A stretch of 64,000 bases of DNA. Origin: Triglochin maritima (lineage: Eukaryota > Streptophyta > Magnoliopsida > Alismatales > Juncaginaceae). The position numbers and the translations under genes were made by a program. Below, piece after piece: positions 1-11,550 of this stretch (position 1 is the first letter of the stretch; the number at the start of each line of letters is the position of its first letter). The notes beneath the pieces are model-generated. The model was not told the origin of the DNA. It made no database searches and worked only from the letters and a program-made list of their open reading frames with translations. Location of the stretch: contig OY821782.1 in assembly GCA_963682175.1 (NCBI GenBank), positions 25,689,741-25,753,740 of the forward strand, read 5' to 3'.

Positions 1-561
1 GCACAAATCTGGCATAACGGTCGACCGTCCTAAGACATCGTTCGACCGTTCGCGGGTAAACATCAATATAATAATAGGATCGGTCGACTGCCCACAGGCA
101 CCGGTCGACCGATCGTCGTCTTCAATCTCTGAATTGGTTGCAATCCGACGGGGAATTCGACACCAACGTCGATCCCCAACACTCACAAGGCTTATGTGAG
201 TTATAATGAAGATTTGGCATACCTTTTTGACGGTTGTGGAAGCCTCCCAAGCTTGAGTCACTTCACTCCTCTTCTTCTTCCTTCTTCTCCTTCTTCTCCT
301 CTTCTTCTACTTCACCTTCTTCTTCTTCTCCGAATTCACCTCCTCTCACTCTCTGTTAAGCCACGAAATGAAGAAAACGTTTCTATTAAAATCTTATCTA
401 CTATTTATATTCACCTTTTAACTCATCACCTCCATCTCCTCCAATCCATTACCAACACCTCATTTCTCAACCTTATCTCCTCACCTCTTCATTAGCATGC
501 ATAATTAGGGTAAGTTATGTTTAGTTTAGTTTAATTTAGGTGTTTAGATTAGGTTATTACA
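1..561 (-). repeat. 3' LTR of the Del/Tekay-like element (partial)
   Basis: Positions 1-561 repeat 12941-13488 almost base for base, differing mainly in the length of a CTT-rich microsatellite near 260-330. The LTR edge is TTATTACA at 561. The other edge is left of the window. It carries the GGTCGACCG-type motifs also seen in the right LTR. Confidence 0.93.
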
Positions 562-574
562 ATCTACCCTCCTT
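562..574 (-). promoter_or_regulatory. polypurine tract of the Del/Tekay-like element
   Basis: Directly inside the 3' LTR the minus strand reads AAGGAGGGTAGAT, a purine-rich run abutting the TGTAATAACC start of the LTR. This is where plus-strand DNA synthesis would be primed. Confidence 0.8.
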
Positions 575-610
575 AAAAGAATTTCGTCCGCGAAATTCGA
601 AACAACAGAC

Positions 611-994
611 TTACCGAAACAACTCTGGATACTGTTTCCTGACATCCTCCTCGATCTCCCAGGTAGCCTCTCTGACAGTGTGATGCTGCCACTTGACCTT
701 CACCATCGGAATCGCTCTCCTCCTGAGCTGATGTACCATCTGATCCACAATCTCAACTGGTCTCTCATCTAATGACAAATCCTGCTGGATCTCCAGTACT
801 GATATCTCTATCACATGAGCTGGATCGGCCACGTACTTCCTCAGCATAGAAACATGGAAGACGTTGTGAAGTCCTGCGAACTGTGGTGGTAGTGCAATCC
901 TATATGCCACTTCACCGACCTGATCCAATATCTCAAAAGGTCCGACATACCTCGGACTCAGCTTCCCCTTCTTCCCGAATCTCATCACCCTTCA
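611..994 (-). pseudogene. end of pol: integrase C-terminus with chromodomain-like tail
   Basis: The minus strand encodes the end of the integrase, with the GPF motif (RYVGPFEIL) and the conserved VFHVSMLRKY stretch, followed by a chromodomain-like tail with paired aromatic and acidic residues (KVKWQHH, ATWEIEEDV) ending in YPELF. In the family such tails are thought to steer integration to heterochromatin. A TGA in frame (plus-strand 992-994) separates this stretch from the upstream integrase, so it would only be made by readthrough. The coding frame is otherwise continuous across that stop. Confidence 0.85.
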
Positions 995-1789
995 AGAAGG
1001 TGAGATCTTCAGGAAGACATGATCTCCTACATCAAAAGTCAGCTCACGCCTCCGCGTATCAGCATAACTCTTCTGTCTGCTCTGCGCCGTAGCTAGTCGT
1101 CTCCGAATCACGTCGACCTTCTCCGAATACAACTGGATAATGTCAGGTCCAACTAGCTGTCTCTCGCCCACATCACTCCAGCATACCGGCGATCTACACG
1201 GTCTCCCGTATAATGCCTCATATGGTGCCATCCCAATACTCAAGTGGTAGCTGTTGTTGTAGGCGAACTCGATCAACGACAAATGCTCGTCCCAATGCCC
1301 GGCCCAGTCAAGTGTACACGCTCTCAGCATGTCCTCCAATGTCTGTATCGTCCGCTCTGACTGGCCATCTGTCTGTGGGTGGAAAGCTGTGCTAAACTTC
1401 AGACGTGTCCCCACTGCTCTATGTAGACTCTCCCAAAATCTCGAAGTGAATCTGGGATCTCTGTCCGAAATGATACTGACTGGTACACCATGAAGTCTGA
1501 CAATCTCATCAATATATAACTTAGCTAGACCCTCCAGAGCAAGAGTGGTCTTAATAGCTAAGAAATGCGCCGACTTGGTCAGTCGATCGACTATAACCCA
1601 AATCGCATCGTGGAATCTCCGTGTCTTCGGTAGCCCCGTAACAAAATCCATCGTCACGTGCTCCCACTTCCACTTGGGCAACTCAATCCTCTGCATCTGC
1701 CCTGCTGGTCTCTGGTGCTCGATCTTCACCTGCTGACAGACCAAACACCTCGACACGAAGTCTGCAACGTCCTTCTTCATACTCGCCAC
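995..1789 (-). pseudogene. integrase zinc-binding and catalytic core
   Basis: About 265 codons on the minus strand. The end of the HHCC zinc-binding region is visible as CLVCQQVK, followed by the integrase core: the first catalytic Asp in VTMDFVTGLP, the second in SIISDRDPRFTS and the Glu in HPQTDGQSERTIQ. All three residues of the DDE triad are present. The frame is joined to the RNase H segment by a one-base shift near 1785 and ends at the in-frame TGA at 992-994, so the polyprotein is broken on both sides. Confidence 0.9.
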
Positions 1790-3291
1790 CAGAAGTTCTG
1801 CTGCAGATCTTTGTACATCTTAGTGCTCCCTGGATGAATGGAATATCTCGATCTGTGTGCCTCCTCCATGATATTATGTCTCAGGTCCTCTGTCTTCGGC
1901 ACCCAGATACGATCTCTGAATCTCAGACCTCCATCCACTCCAACTCTGAAGTCTGACCCATCTCTGGTAGCTAACTGTAACAAATTGCTCAACTCCTCAT
2001 CTATAGTCTGAGCATGAATCACTGCTGATACTGTCTGAGGCTCTACTCTCAATCCGGCAATCACTGCGCCCTCAGAGCTATCAGCAAATGGCCTCCACTC
2101 TACCAAAGACTCTAGCAGTCGCCACTCCTGAATGCATAGGTCTGCTACTGATACCTCCACCTTCCGGCTCAAAGCGTCTGCAACTGTGTTCGCCTTCCCC
2201 GGATGGTAAGAGATAGTGAAATCGTAGTCCTTAATGAACTCAAGCCATCTGCGCTGCCTCATGTTCAGCTCCTTCTGCGAGAACAGGTACTTCAGACTCT
2301 GATGATCTGAAAACACCTCGAATTGCTCGCCATAAAGGTAGTGTCTCCAGGTCTTCAGTGCGTGAACCACTGCTGCTAACTCCAAATCATGTGTCGGGTA
2401 ATTCCTCTCATGGACCTTCAGCTGTCTGGATGCGTACGCGATCACCCTCCCGTGCTGCATAAGTACACATCCTAAGCCAACACCTGAAGCGTCACTATAA
2501 ATCACGAATCCACCCGTGCCACTCGGCAATGACAAAACTGGTGCTGTGGTCAACAATCTCTTCAGCTCCTGAAAGCTGTCCTCGCACTTCTGTGACCAAA
2601 CAAAAGTGACTCCCTTCTGCGTCAGAGCCGTCAGTGGTGCTGCCAATCTCGAGAAGTCTTTGATGAAGCGACGGTAATAGCCCGCCAGTCCAACAAAGCT
2701 CCTAATCTCCGTCACGCTCGTAGGGGTCCTCCACTGTGTCACTGCCTCTACCTTCGCTGGATCCACTGATAACCCCTCTGCCGATACAATGTGCCCAAGG
2801 AACGCCACTCTGTCCAACCAAAACTCGCACTTTGAGAACTTAGCATATAACTGCTGAGCCCTCAAGATGCTGAGTACAATCCTCAGATGCTCTCTGTGCT
2901 GCTCCACATCTGGTGAATAGATCAAAATGTCATCCACGAAGACAATCACAAATATATCAATATACTGCCTGAACGTCCGGTGCATCAGATCCATGAACGC
3001 TGCCAGAGCGTTCGTCAATCCAAATGGCATCACCAAGAACTCATAGTGTCCATATCTCGTCCTGAAGGCTGTCTTCTGGATGTCCTCATCTCGGATCCTC
3101 AACTGGTGATATCCTGAACGCAGGTCAATCTTCGAGAAAACCTTCGCTGACTGCAGCTGGTCAAAGAGGTCCTCGATCCTAGGTAAGGGATACCTATTCT
3201 TCACCGTCACCTGGTTCAGCATCCTGTAGTCTATGCACATCCTCAAGGATCCGTCCTTCTTTTTCACAAACAAAACTTGTGCACCCCAAGG
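1777..3291 (-). pseudogene. reverse transcriptase and RNase H
   Basis: About 505 codons on the minus strand. RT motifs run in order: [11 protein letters not shown], the MPFGLTNA block, and the catalytic FVDDILIYS (the two Asp are intact), then the FLGHIVS and [10 protein letters not shown] thumb motifs. RNase H follows with [27 protein letters not shown], the [10 protein letters not shown] block and the VADALSRK end, so catalytic residues seem preserved. The frame ends with an altered C-terminus at 1777, where a one-base shift moves the reading into the integrase frame. Upstream it is bounded by an in-frame TAA (3292-3294). Confidence 0.92.
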
Positions 3292-4032
3292 TTAGACACT
3301 CGGCCTGATAAATCCAGAGTCCATCAACTCCTGCAACTGCTTCTTCAACTCTGTCAACTCAGCAGGTGCCATCCGGTATGGAGCCTTCGACTGTGGTGTA
3401 GTGCCAGCTACCAACTCAATGCCGAACTCCAACTCTCGGTGTGGTGGTAAACCTGGAATCTCCGCTGGAAAAACATCAGCGAACTCCTGCACCACCTCAA
3501 TGTCCTCTAGCCTCTGAGACTCTGCCTCCGCAACTACAAGTGTAGCCAGAAATGCTGCACATCCCTGCTGTAACAGTCTCTGAGCTCTCACAGCAGATAC
3601 AATAATGCGACCCCCTCTGCTTCTGATCCCTCTAACCAGAATATCAGGCAAACCCTTCCTCGGGATCAAAATCTTCTTCTCACGGCACAAGACTCGAACA
3701 TCATATTGGGACAGCCAATCCATCCCAAGTATGACATCAAAGTCCTCCATCGGTAGCAAGACCAGGTCTGCCGGAAACTCTTGATCTCCCGAAACAACCG
3801 TGGCGTCGGGGACAAATCTCCCCACAGTGCCCACCAGACCCAGGGGTGTGCTGACCTCCAAAGTGGCAGTCAACATCGCAAGGGTGCAGCCCAACACTCC
3901 CGCAAATCGCTCTGAGATGAACGAGTGTGTCACGCCACAATCAAAGAGCACCCTAGCTACTGAACCAGCGACAAGAAGTGTACCTTCCACAACAACGCCT
4001 CCATCACGAGCTTCCTCTGCCGGTGCGCTGTC
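3292..4032 (-). pseudogene. retropepsin-like protease and start of RT
   Basis: The minus-strand frame runs from the edge of element A to the TAA at 3292-3294. The aspartic protease motif reads LFDCGVTHSFIS, where the family normally has Ser or Thr between Asp and Gly, so the active site is probably impaired. A second protease landmark is DVILGMDWLSQYDV. The end of the segment is the linker to RT (YRMAPAELTELKKQLQEL). If the TSD of element A is collapsed, this frame is shifted by one base relative to gag, so gag and pol would not be in one frame. Confidence 0.87.
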
Positions 4033-5209
4033 TGATGAGAATTAAATTTATACCGCAAGTGCACGGCGTCTATGAAGACGTGGCAAGTACGGGTCGAACA
4101 CAAGGAGGGAGAGATTTCGTTATTTTTGTTATTTCGATTGAGGGGAAGAAGTAGAGAAAAATCAATTAGGGTTTTTGGAGTTTTTGGTTTAATTAACTAG
4201 AGTACGAAACAAAAGCAATTAAAATTAAAACAAGAACAAAGAGAGAAATCCGTGGGGTGGAGGTTTAGATTTAGGTTTAGAGTAGAGAATTACTGAAACT
4301 TATTATAAATCATGTTAGTTATGAAGCATTACAAGATAAATGATTTAACATAAACTCAAGTAATCAAAATATACTAATCACGAACTTAAAACAATAACAT
4401 GCATTCATCTTCTCTACCCCTAATTCCATCACCTCCACCCTTTGGAAAGAGTTAGAAACTCATGGAGGGAGGAAGAAGAAGGGATCCTAGAGACATTAAG
4501 AAAAGAAAATTAAAACAAAACAAAATAAAACAGAATTTTATTACTAATGATCCAAGACCAAAGGTTCAAAGATGTGTTACATTCGTTCTACAAGGCTATT
4601 TATAGCCGATACAGGGGATACCAATACATAAAAGGAGAGTACACGCGTCATCGCACGACAGGACGAAATTGGAGCACATGGATCAATGACTGGGCGGCGG
4701 AAACGCCGCATATTGAAGGTGTTGTGCGGCGAAAACGCCGCACAATCAGGTCTGCTCGGGTCCGGATTTTGGTCATGTGTTTATGGTATGATTTGATCTT
4801 TATTTACGCGTCTGGATGATTCTTTCCATTGTCTTGAACTCCGGATTATTCCTTCCATTGTTGGGAATTTATTTTTGACTTTTCTTTTGACTTTTCCAAC
4901 AAAATAACTTGATCCTTTTCTTTTGCAATCAGGTCCTTGGCATTTTGCAATTAAGCCCTTGACCTTTTTGTAATTAGCTCCTTGAATGCTTTTATGCTTG
5001 GATGCATTTTCATTTGAAACCCGATAAACTTGAACTCGGTCTTTATGATAGAAATGAATCTTTTGCACGCGTTTATGCTCGAAATGTGGGTAATTTGCAT
5101 TCAGGTCCCTGTATTCTGTAAATACGACTAAACACATACCTTAGTAGCATTTATTGATATAAAAGTAATCTAAATGAAAGACATATGATGCAATGTATGC
5201 AATGCATCA
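4033..5209 (-). repeat. Element A 3' LTR
   Basis: It is 1177 bp and nearly identical to 9247-10422. It holds a TATA box on the minus strand (CTATAAATAG, 4596-4605) and two GC-rich inverted repeats at about 4692-4745, including ten-base arms TTGTGCGGCG with an AAAA loop (4722-4745). Confidence 0.95.
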
Positions 5210-6490
5210 AATACCCCCACACCTAGATTTTGCTAGTCCCTAGCAAAGCAAAATATAAGAAAATGAAAACAGGGAAATCCTAACTCACTTTCGTAGGAAT
5301 CACGGTTGCACTTAGCATGTGCAACAAGCCTTTAAACCTCCAAGTTGCCTTAGAGGACGAGTTTTGTCTCGTGAGGGTTTTCAGTTGACACACCCACAAA
5401 GTCTTAATCCAACATTCCATTAATAGCTCTTAATATCTCTGCCTTAACCTTATACATCTCACTTAAAGTTCTTGCATGCTCATTATACAGTTCTAACTTA
5501 TAAAAAGTTTGACTTGGTCTTTATTCCTCCAACATTCACACCACTAACCCCTCTACACATGTTATCACATAAATTATTTTGCACGCCTCCTCTGGTGGTG
5601 AAGTATCATTTGGATCAACCATGGCATGGATCATTCTTTTAGCTTTGGGCCTTGAGTATTATTATTATTTTTTTTCTTTTCTTTTCTTCCGTGATTCAAC
5701 ACATTTGCTTTTTGACACTTTTACCCTTTTGCATTCGTGTAGCGAGTTTGGTCGATAATCCCGAGCTGGTAGACTCAAGTTACCGGGTTTCAAGATACCC
5801 CTACGGACCAGTGACTCAAAGGCTTGGGCTTTTGTAATCATTTTGCAAAATGTGTTTTCTTCACTTTATTCCTTTATTTTTATTTTTATTTTCCTCAAGG
5901 CTTAATTGCTATTAGAAGTCCACACTTCCCGGTATATTTTCCTCAACCTCTGCTTTTTATCAACCACTTCAAAGATTTGATTCATCCAATTTAAGTGCAT
6001 ACATGTCTTAAAGGGCAATGGGTTATTTCTTTGGAACTTAGATTTATGTCACAATTTCTACAAGCAGAACTATATAATAAGGAACAAAAACTCAATGCAA
6101 TTTGTACACGGGTTTTAGCAGTTCAATCTTAAGCTATGTCATGAAACATTGATGATTTTTTTTTTAGAAATAAAAGACAGATCTATAGATAAATATATAC
6201 ATAAACACCCCCCCACACCTAAATCATGCATTGTCCTCAATGAATGTGAGCAAGATATTACATGGATTTATGCATGAAAAAGGAAAGATCTCACCAACGT
6301 GAAGTACAAAGGAAAGTTCATGGCTCTATTGATGGAAAAAAAACCCGAATTCCCTCAAAAACCTGTGAGATACTAAAGAAGGGATAAATACAACATATAT
6401 TTTATTTTATTTTATATATATAACTATGTACAAACATAAGTTCCCATCTTCATTTGTCAAGAGACATCAAATGGAAACCTCAAGAGTGGG
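5210..6490 (-). other. Element A 3' noncoding region with PPT and conserved hairpin block
   Basis: No credible ORF. Reading on the minus strand it starts after the gag stop, has a first G-rich tract (plus strand ACACCCCCCC type, about 6208-6225), about 1 kb of noncoding sequence, a two-hairpin block (5275-5330) shared with elements B, D and E, and ends in the PPT (plus strand 5210-5226) next to the 3' LTR. Confidence 0.8.
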
Positions 6491-7963
6491 TCAGTGCACC
6501 TGAAAAGGGAACATGACACCACGCGGGGCCAGAATATTCATGTGTGGGCCCCCTTCACAAAGAGCACAAGAAGAAATGAGAGGTTCATGAATTGGACGCA
6601 AAAGCGTCTCACACAAAGGATCAAACTGAAAGAACTTGAACCTCTCGAGAGTTTGGGAAATAGGGAGCAACGGAAGAAGAGTTTCTTCCGTTGCGGTACT
6701 GAAGTTATGATCGTCAATCCAAACTCTCCAACCAACTGGCTGGTGCGTCGGAGCGAGGTCAGGAGCCTCGTTAGGCAAGTCCGACTCACCGGGTAAACAT
6801 AAAATGGGTCTCATACCCAAGGTATCCTCCAAGGAACTCCTAATACCCTCATGAGCACTGTAGTCGTTTGATGTTCCATCATTTCCAAGATGATCAGGAA
6901 CGATAGTGAGAGGCAAACTCTCATCAGGTTGTTTGAAATTGAGGGTGCTAGGGAGCTCTTGCTCCACCGGAAGTGAGTCCTTAAGAGGCACAACATGAAG
7001 ATCATGTGGCTCAAGGGCCACGGGGCACGAAGATAAGGCACAATCCTGGGCCGACTCATGATGAAATTGGTCAATGCGTATCGAATCCTCCACTAAGTGA
7101 TCGTGAATTGAAACCCCAAGTCCTTCAAACTGACTAGGAGTTTGGCTTTGACAGATTGTGCTTTGAATTTGTGGATGTGGTGGTGGTTCGATATCAAAAG
7201 GTGGATCCTCATGTTGACACGAAAAGTTACTCTCCTTACGTTCACCTAATTGTTGTATCATTTGACTCAAATGCGATGTTATATTTTGTACGGATTGTTG
7301 AGTGGATTCCATGTACGTAAGGAAAGTTTGTTCCAAGGAATTAGGTACGTGGTCAGCTATGAGGTCCAAGTTTGAGCTTGTGAAATTATGGGATTGGGTG
7401 TTGATGGGCTGAGAATAATGATTTGACGTGGGGAGTTGGTAGAATTCTGGGTATTCGGGAGGAGGATACTGAGGCGAAAATGAAGTATAAGAATTTGGAT
7501 AAGAATTGTTTCTCCACGAATCCATCACACTCGGGTTGTACGCGGATGCGTAATAGTCATATTGAGCGTTTTGGGAAAAGGTATGCTCATATTCAGGCTC
7601 TAGGGGAACATAAGGGCATTCCCTGACAATATGACCACTCAATCCACAACAGTCGCACGGTACGGCTACTGGAGCCACCGGTGCACTCATGTTGTCTGTC
7701 CTACGCATGAAAGAGGCAAAAGCTTGTTGTAATGTCTCAGTTTGTTGACCAGCACATGATCCGACATAACTAGATTGTGGTCTAGTAGTCGGTGCCTCTC
7801 TCATGTTACCCCAATATGAAGATTGCTCAGTCATACAATTAGGATTGTCCCAACCATATGGGGTGTTAGTCTGAGCCACCCCAGGTTGCATGGTTTTAGA
7901 ATACCAGGAAGCATTGTCCTGGTCCCAACAATGATATGGATGGTTGCTCATGTAACCATCCAT
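6491..7963 (-). CDS. Element A Gag-like protein with zinc knuckle, protease region missing
   Basis: A 490-codon minus-strand ORF. The ATG at 7963 is chosen because the upstream in-frame triplet TTG would be a weak start. It carries a CX2CX4HX4C zinc knuckle (CDCCGLSGHIVREC), expected to bind element RNA, then a Gln/Asn-rich stretch and a helical segment (THLSQMIQQLGERKES type). The protease present in B and D is absent. The last ~100 residues hold the conserved C-terminal segment with HQPVGWRVWIDD and a PFQVH end, matching the ends of the B, C and D proteins. Compared with B, about 400 N-terminal residues, including the main gag domain, are missing, so it may be a truncated or purely RNA-binding product. 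The ORF is open, consistent with its youth. Confidence 0.75.
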   Translation of the reverse strand: MDGYMSNHPYHCWDQDNASWYSKTMQPGVAQTNTPYGWDNPNCMTEQSSYWGNMREAPTTRPQSSYVGSCAGQQTETLQQAFASFMRRTDNMSAPVAPVAVPCDCCGLSGHIVRECPYVPLEPEYEHTFSQNAQYDYYASAYNPSVMDSWRNNSYPNSYTSFSPQYPPPEYPEFYQLPTSNHYSQPINTQSHNFTSSNLDLIADHVPNSLEQTFLTYMESTQQSVQNITSHLSQMIQQLGERKESNFSCQHEDPPFDIEPPPHPQIQSTICQSQTPSQFEGLGVSIHDHLVEDSIRIDQFHHESAQDCALSSCPVALEPHDLHVVPLKDSLPVEQELPSTLNFKQPDESLPLTIVPDHLGNDGTSNDYSAHEGIRSSLEDTLGMRPILCLPGESDLPNEAPDLAPTHQPVGWRVWIDDHNFSTATEETLLPLLPISQTLERFKFFQFDPLCETLLRPIHEPLISSCALCEGGPHMNILAPRGVMFPFQVH

Positions 7964-9222
7964 CAAAACACTCTTGAGTCAAGTACTCTTACCCTTATGA
8001 GGCTAAGCAAGCACAAGTTCTCGACTCGACCCTAAAATGCTAATAGAGAATGTAAAGGGGAGGAGACTAGAACGTATAAGTAGGTGAGAAGAAGATGACT
8101 CAGTGGAGAAGGGAAACTTAACTCTAAAGATAGATAAGAGGGTCGGTCAGAGGTTTCCTAAGAAAGCACGGTTCAAACAATCCTAGACCTAGTGTCGCTT
8201 AGATCTAGACGACTCCTAACTGGTTGAGTCGAATTGATTTGCTTGATTCACCTCCCTCACCAATCAAACCAAGTTGGCCAGTTAGTGCATAGCTAGTGGG
8301 GGCGCTTCCGACAGAGTCGGTGCCAATTAGACAACCACGTCGCTTGGAAGACTTTCGTCAACACAAAAAACACTTTCTAGACACCAATTGAATTCAATTA
8401 GCTTCAGGTCATAGCAAGTCAAATCACTCTCCTCCTTAATTGAGTCCGAGTCCTTAGGGGCCAATGTCTAATTGATTTTAAATTTAGGCTTAGGTGACAC
8501 TTAGGATTGTGGTTTGTGGGCCACGGAAAGGTGATGAAATCCCCACCGTATCTTTTCCTACGGAGTTGCCCTTAAGATAGTTTAACTTAATTCTAGCAAA
8601 AATAGTCAAACATTGGTCTTTTTAATGGGGGCAATTGCAAGGTTGTATGCAATCTAAATTATATGCTTAAATGCAATCGATAAAATCGTGTACGTACCTT
8701 GCCTCCAGCACTCTTCAACAAAAATAATTTGCAATAATTTAGCAAGAATAATGCAAACAAAACATTATATGATGCATGCACTAAGGTCTTTCTAATTTTG
8801 CCAATTTTTAGGTCAGAGTTGAGTTATTGCTAATTATGGAATTTTTTGACCCTAACACGTGCAATTCTACGAAAGGAAACTTTTCGAAAATTCAGATTAT
8901 ACGAGAAAGGCAAGAAAAGTTACCTCCGCAATGCTCAGACAGGTTCGCCGCCTGCTCTCGGAATTTCCAGTAGCTCAATGCGACCAATCCAAGATGTAGA
9001 CGACCCCAGAGAAAAATGACGCCCAGAAGCCTTACTGGTGCGGCGAATTCGCCGCAAGTTGTTCTTCAGGTGCGGCGATTTCGTCGCTCGTTTAGCTCCA
9101 AATGTGCCCGGATTTCTCCGCGCACTCTGTTGTCCCCTGAAACACAAATCCAAATACTTAGATCGCGCACAAGATAAACAGGATAAAATCGAAAACACAA
9201 AAACAACAAAATCTGCATCGCC
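7964..9222 (-). other. Element A untranslated leader
   Basis: This 1.26 kb between PBS and gag has no ORF of note. It contains a perfect 16-bp palindrome GCGGCGAATTCGCCGC (9040-9055) and an imperfect copy (9072-9087), which match the GC-rich hairpins in this element's LTR. It also holds the block around 8527-8550 (GGTGATGAAATCCCC on the plus strand) that recurs in the leaders of B, C and E. Confidence 0.75.
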
Positions 9223-9240
9223 TCCCCGGCAACGGCGCCA
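9223..9240 (-). promoter_or_regulatory. Element A primer binding site (tRNA-Asp)
   Basis: The minus strand reads TGGCGCCGTTGCCGGGGA, complementary to the 3' end of plant tRNA-Asp, and lies six bases inside the 5' LTR. tRNA-Asp priming is known for Athila elements. Confidence 0.88.
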
Positions 9241-9246
9241 AAAACT

Positions 9247-10422
9247 TGATGAGAATTAAATTTATACCGCAAGTGCTCGACGTCTATGAAGACGTGGCAA
9301 GTACGGGTCGAACACAAGGAGGGAGATATTTCGTTATTTTTGTTATTTCGATTGAGGGGAAGAAGTAGAGAAAAATCAATTAGGGTTTTTGGAGTTTTTG
9401 GTTTAATTAACTAAAGTACGAAACAAAAGCAATTAAAATTAAACAAGAACAAAGAGAGAAATCCGTGGGGTGGAGGTTTAGATTTAGGTTTAGAGTAGAG
9501 AATTACTGAAACTTATTATAAATCATGTTAGTTATGAAGCATTACAAGATAAATGATTTAACATAAACTCAAGTAATCAAAATATACTAATCACGAACTT
9601 AAAACAATAACATGCATTCATCTTCTCTACCCCTAATTCCATCACCTCCACCCTTTGGAAAGAGTTAGAAACTCATGGAGGGAGGAAGAAGAAGGGATCC
9701 TAGAGACATTAAGAAAAGAAAATTAAAACAAAACAAAATAAAACAGAATTTTATTACTAATGATCCAAGACCAAAGGTTCAAAGATGTGTTACATTCGTT
9801 CTACAAGGCTATTTATAGCCGATACAGGGGATACCAATACATAAAAGGAGAGTACACGCGTCATCGCACGACAGGACGAAATTGGAGCACATGGATCAAT
9901 GACTGGGCGGCGGAAACGCCGCATATTGAAGGTGTTGTGCGGCGAAAACGCCGCACAATCAGGTCTGCTCGGGTCCGGATTTTGGTCATGTGTTTATGGT
10001 ATGATTTGATCTTTATTTACGCGTCTGGATGATTCTTTCCATTGTCTTGAACTCCGGATTATTCCTTCCATTGTTGGGAATTTATTTTTGACTTTTCTTT
10101 TGACTTTTCCAACAAAATAACTTGATCCTTTTCTTTTGCAATCAGGTCCTTGGCATTTTGCAATTAAGCCCTTGACCTTTTTGTAATTAGCTCCTTGAAT
10201 GCTTTTATGCTTGGATGCATTTTCATTTGAAACCCGATAAACTTGAACTCGGTCTTTATGATAGAAATGAATCTTTTGCACGCGTTTATGCTCGGAATGT
10301 GGGTAATTTGCATTCAGGTCCCTGTATTCTGTAAATACGACTAAACACATACCTTAGTAGCATTTATTGATATAAAAGTAATCTAAATGAAAGACATATG
10401 ATGCAATGTATGCAATGCATCA
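9247..10422 (-). repeat. Element A 5' LTR
   Basis: It is 1176 bp. It begins TGATGAG and ends GCATCA on the plus strand. The minus-strand TATA box CTATAAATAG lies at 9809-9818. In U3, upstream of that box, are GCGGCG-GAAA-CGCCGC (9907-9922) and TTGTGCGGCG-AAAA-CGCCGCACAA (9935-9958). Confidence 0.95.
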
Positions 10423-11427
10423 CTGTCCCTGCTGTGGTCTAAAAGGTGGTCTACCTCCGCCTCCACCTCTGCCGGGTGCTGGTAACCATGGTGGTCTGCT
10501 CGGTCCAGCTCCTCGGCTCGGACAGCTCCTAATAAAGTGGCCCAGCTGGCCACACCCATGACATGCTCCGGGGGTGAAGCACGGCCCAGAGTGAAACCTC
10601 CCACAACTACCACAAGGCTCAGGTCGTGGTACTGCAACTCCTGCTCCCTCGAACCGGGGCCTCTTGCCCGGATTCCCTCCAGTTTGACCTCCCGGCCGCC
10701 CAGAGAACCTACCCGATGGCCTCCTCTCATCCTGGTAGTTCTCTCTGTAGTCACGATCGAGAACAGTAGCACTCTTCACTGCATCGGCTAACGTGCTCGG
10801 CATATGTGTCAACACCTTCGTCCTCAACTGCTTCCGGAGCCCTCGGACGAACTTCCCCGCTCTCTGCTCCTGTGTGATATACATCTCGGGATAGTAATGC
10901 TCTAGGGCGTTGAACTTCCCGATGTAGCCTGCCAAAGTCATGTCTCCCTGCTGAAGACTCAGAAACTCCTCCCTCTTCGCATCCTGGACATGCTGCGGAA
11001 AATACTGCTCGTTGAACTCGCCAACGAACTCCTCCCAGGCTATATCGTCTCTGTCCGCAAACACTACTGCAGATGTGGACCTCCACCAGTTGGACGCAGC
11101 ACCGCCCAAAACATAAGTAGCCAGGCCCACTCTCGCCTCTGGAGGACAACCAATAGCACTGAAGATCTTCTGCATCGTGAAGATCCACTCCTCCGCAGCC
11201 TCTGCGTCATACTGCCCCAGAAAGGTAGGCGGATGCTGGCGCATAAACCGGTCATGCATAGCGCCAGTCCCCGTCTGCCCAGTCTGTCCTGTCTGCTGCT
11301 GTAGCATCTCTGTCAGACGTCCGACCGTATCGAACAACGTCCGACGCTCATCCTCCCAAGCCTCATCCCTCGCAGTCTCACTCTCACCACGAGTATGGGC
11401 AACGACCTTCCCCCGTCTAGGAGGCAT
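10423..11427 (-). pseudogene. Gag of the Del/Tekay-like element, cut by element A
   Basis: On the minus strand the likely start is the ATG at 11427 (MPPRRGK), preceded by TTCCTTGGCAG, which looks like a splice acceptor. The retrotransposon gag domain is clear (WIFTMQKIF, ASNWWRS, FNEQYFP, LRTKVLTHMP). It is followed by a basic Gly/Arg-rich stretch and one zinc knuckle CHGCGQLGHFIRSC. The frame runs into the insertion of element A at the CTGTC duplication, so the C-terminus is lost. Gag would form the virus-like particle. Up to the insertion I see no stop or frameshift. Confidence 0.9.
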
Positions 11428-11535
11428 CTGCCAAGGAAAACAAGAAAATATCAATATAATCTGTGCATGCATGATCCTCTAGACCTAACTCCTAACTCAA
11501 AGGTCGTTTCTTTGGACAAGTACGCCGAGATCAAC

Positions 11536-11547
11536 GCTCTGATACCA
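11536..11547 (-). promoter_or_regulatory. Primer binding site (initiator tRNA-Met)
   Basis: The minus strand reads TGGTATCAGAGC three bases inside the 5' LTR. This is the standard complement to the 3' end of plant initiator tRNA-Met. Confidence 0.93.
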
Positions 11548-11550
11548 AAT

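Larger units (their letters stand above)
4033..10422 (-). mobile_element. Element A: Athila-like gag-only non-autonomous LTR retrotransposon
   Basis: A complete element inserted in the Del/Tekay-like copy. It is flanked by a perfect 5-bp duplication CTGTC (4028-4032 and 10423-10427). LTRs 4033-5209 and 9247-10422 begin TGATGAG and end GCATCA and differ at only about six positions by eye, so this is a recent insertion. PBS, leader, a gag ORF and a 3' tract lie on the minus strand in the correct order. There is no protease, RT, RNase H or integrase, so it must have moved with enzymes supplied in trans. Confidence 0.93.

Noticed and set aside
196..495. 99-codon plus-strand open frame, repeated at 13136-13423
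   Set aside because: It lies in the LTR over a CTT-rich microsatellite and is Leu/Ser-rich by composition. Its length differs between the LTRs only by repeat number.
4547..5137. Open frames on both strands in element A LTRs (also 9760-10350)
   Set aside because: They are conserved only because both LTRs are almost identical. There is no family similarity, and they overlap the TATA box and hairpins.
9223..9240. Possible tRNA gene fragments at the TGGCGCCGTTGCCGGGGA sites
   Set aside because: Position directly inside each LTR shows that these are primer binding sites; the rest of a tRNA is missing.
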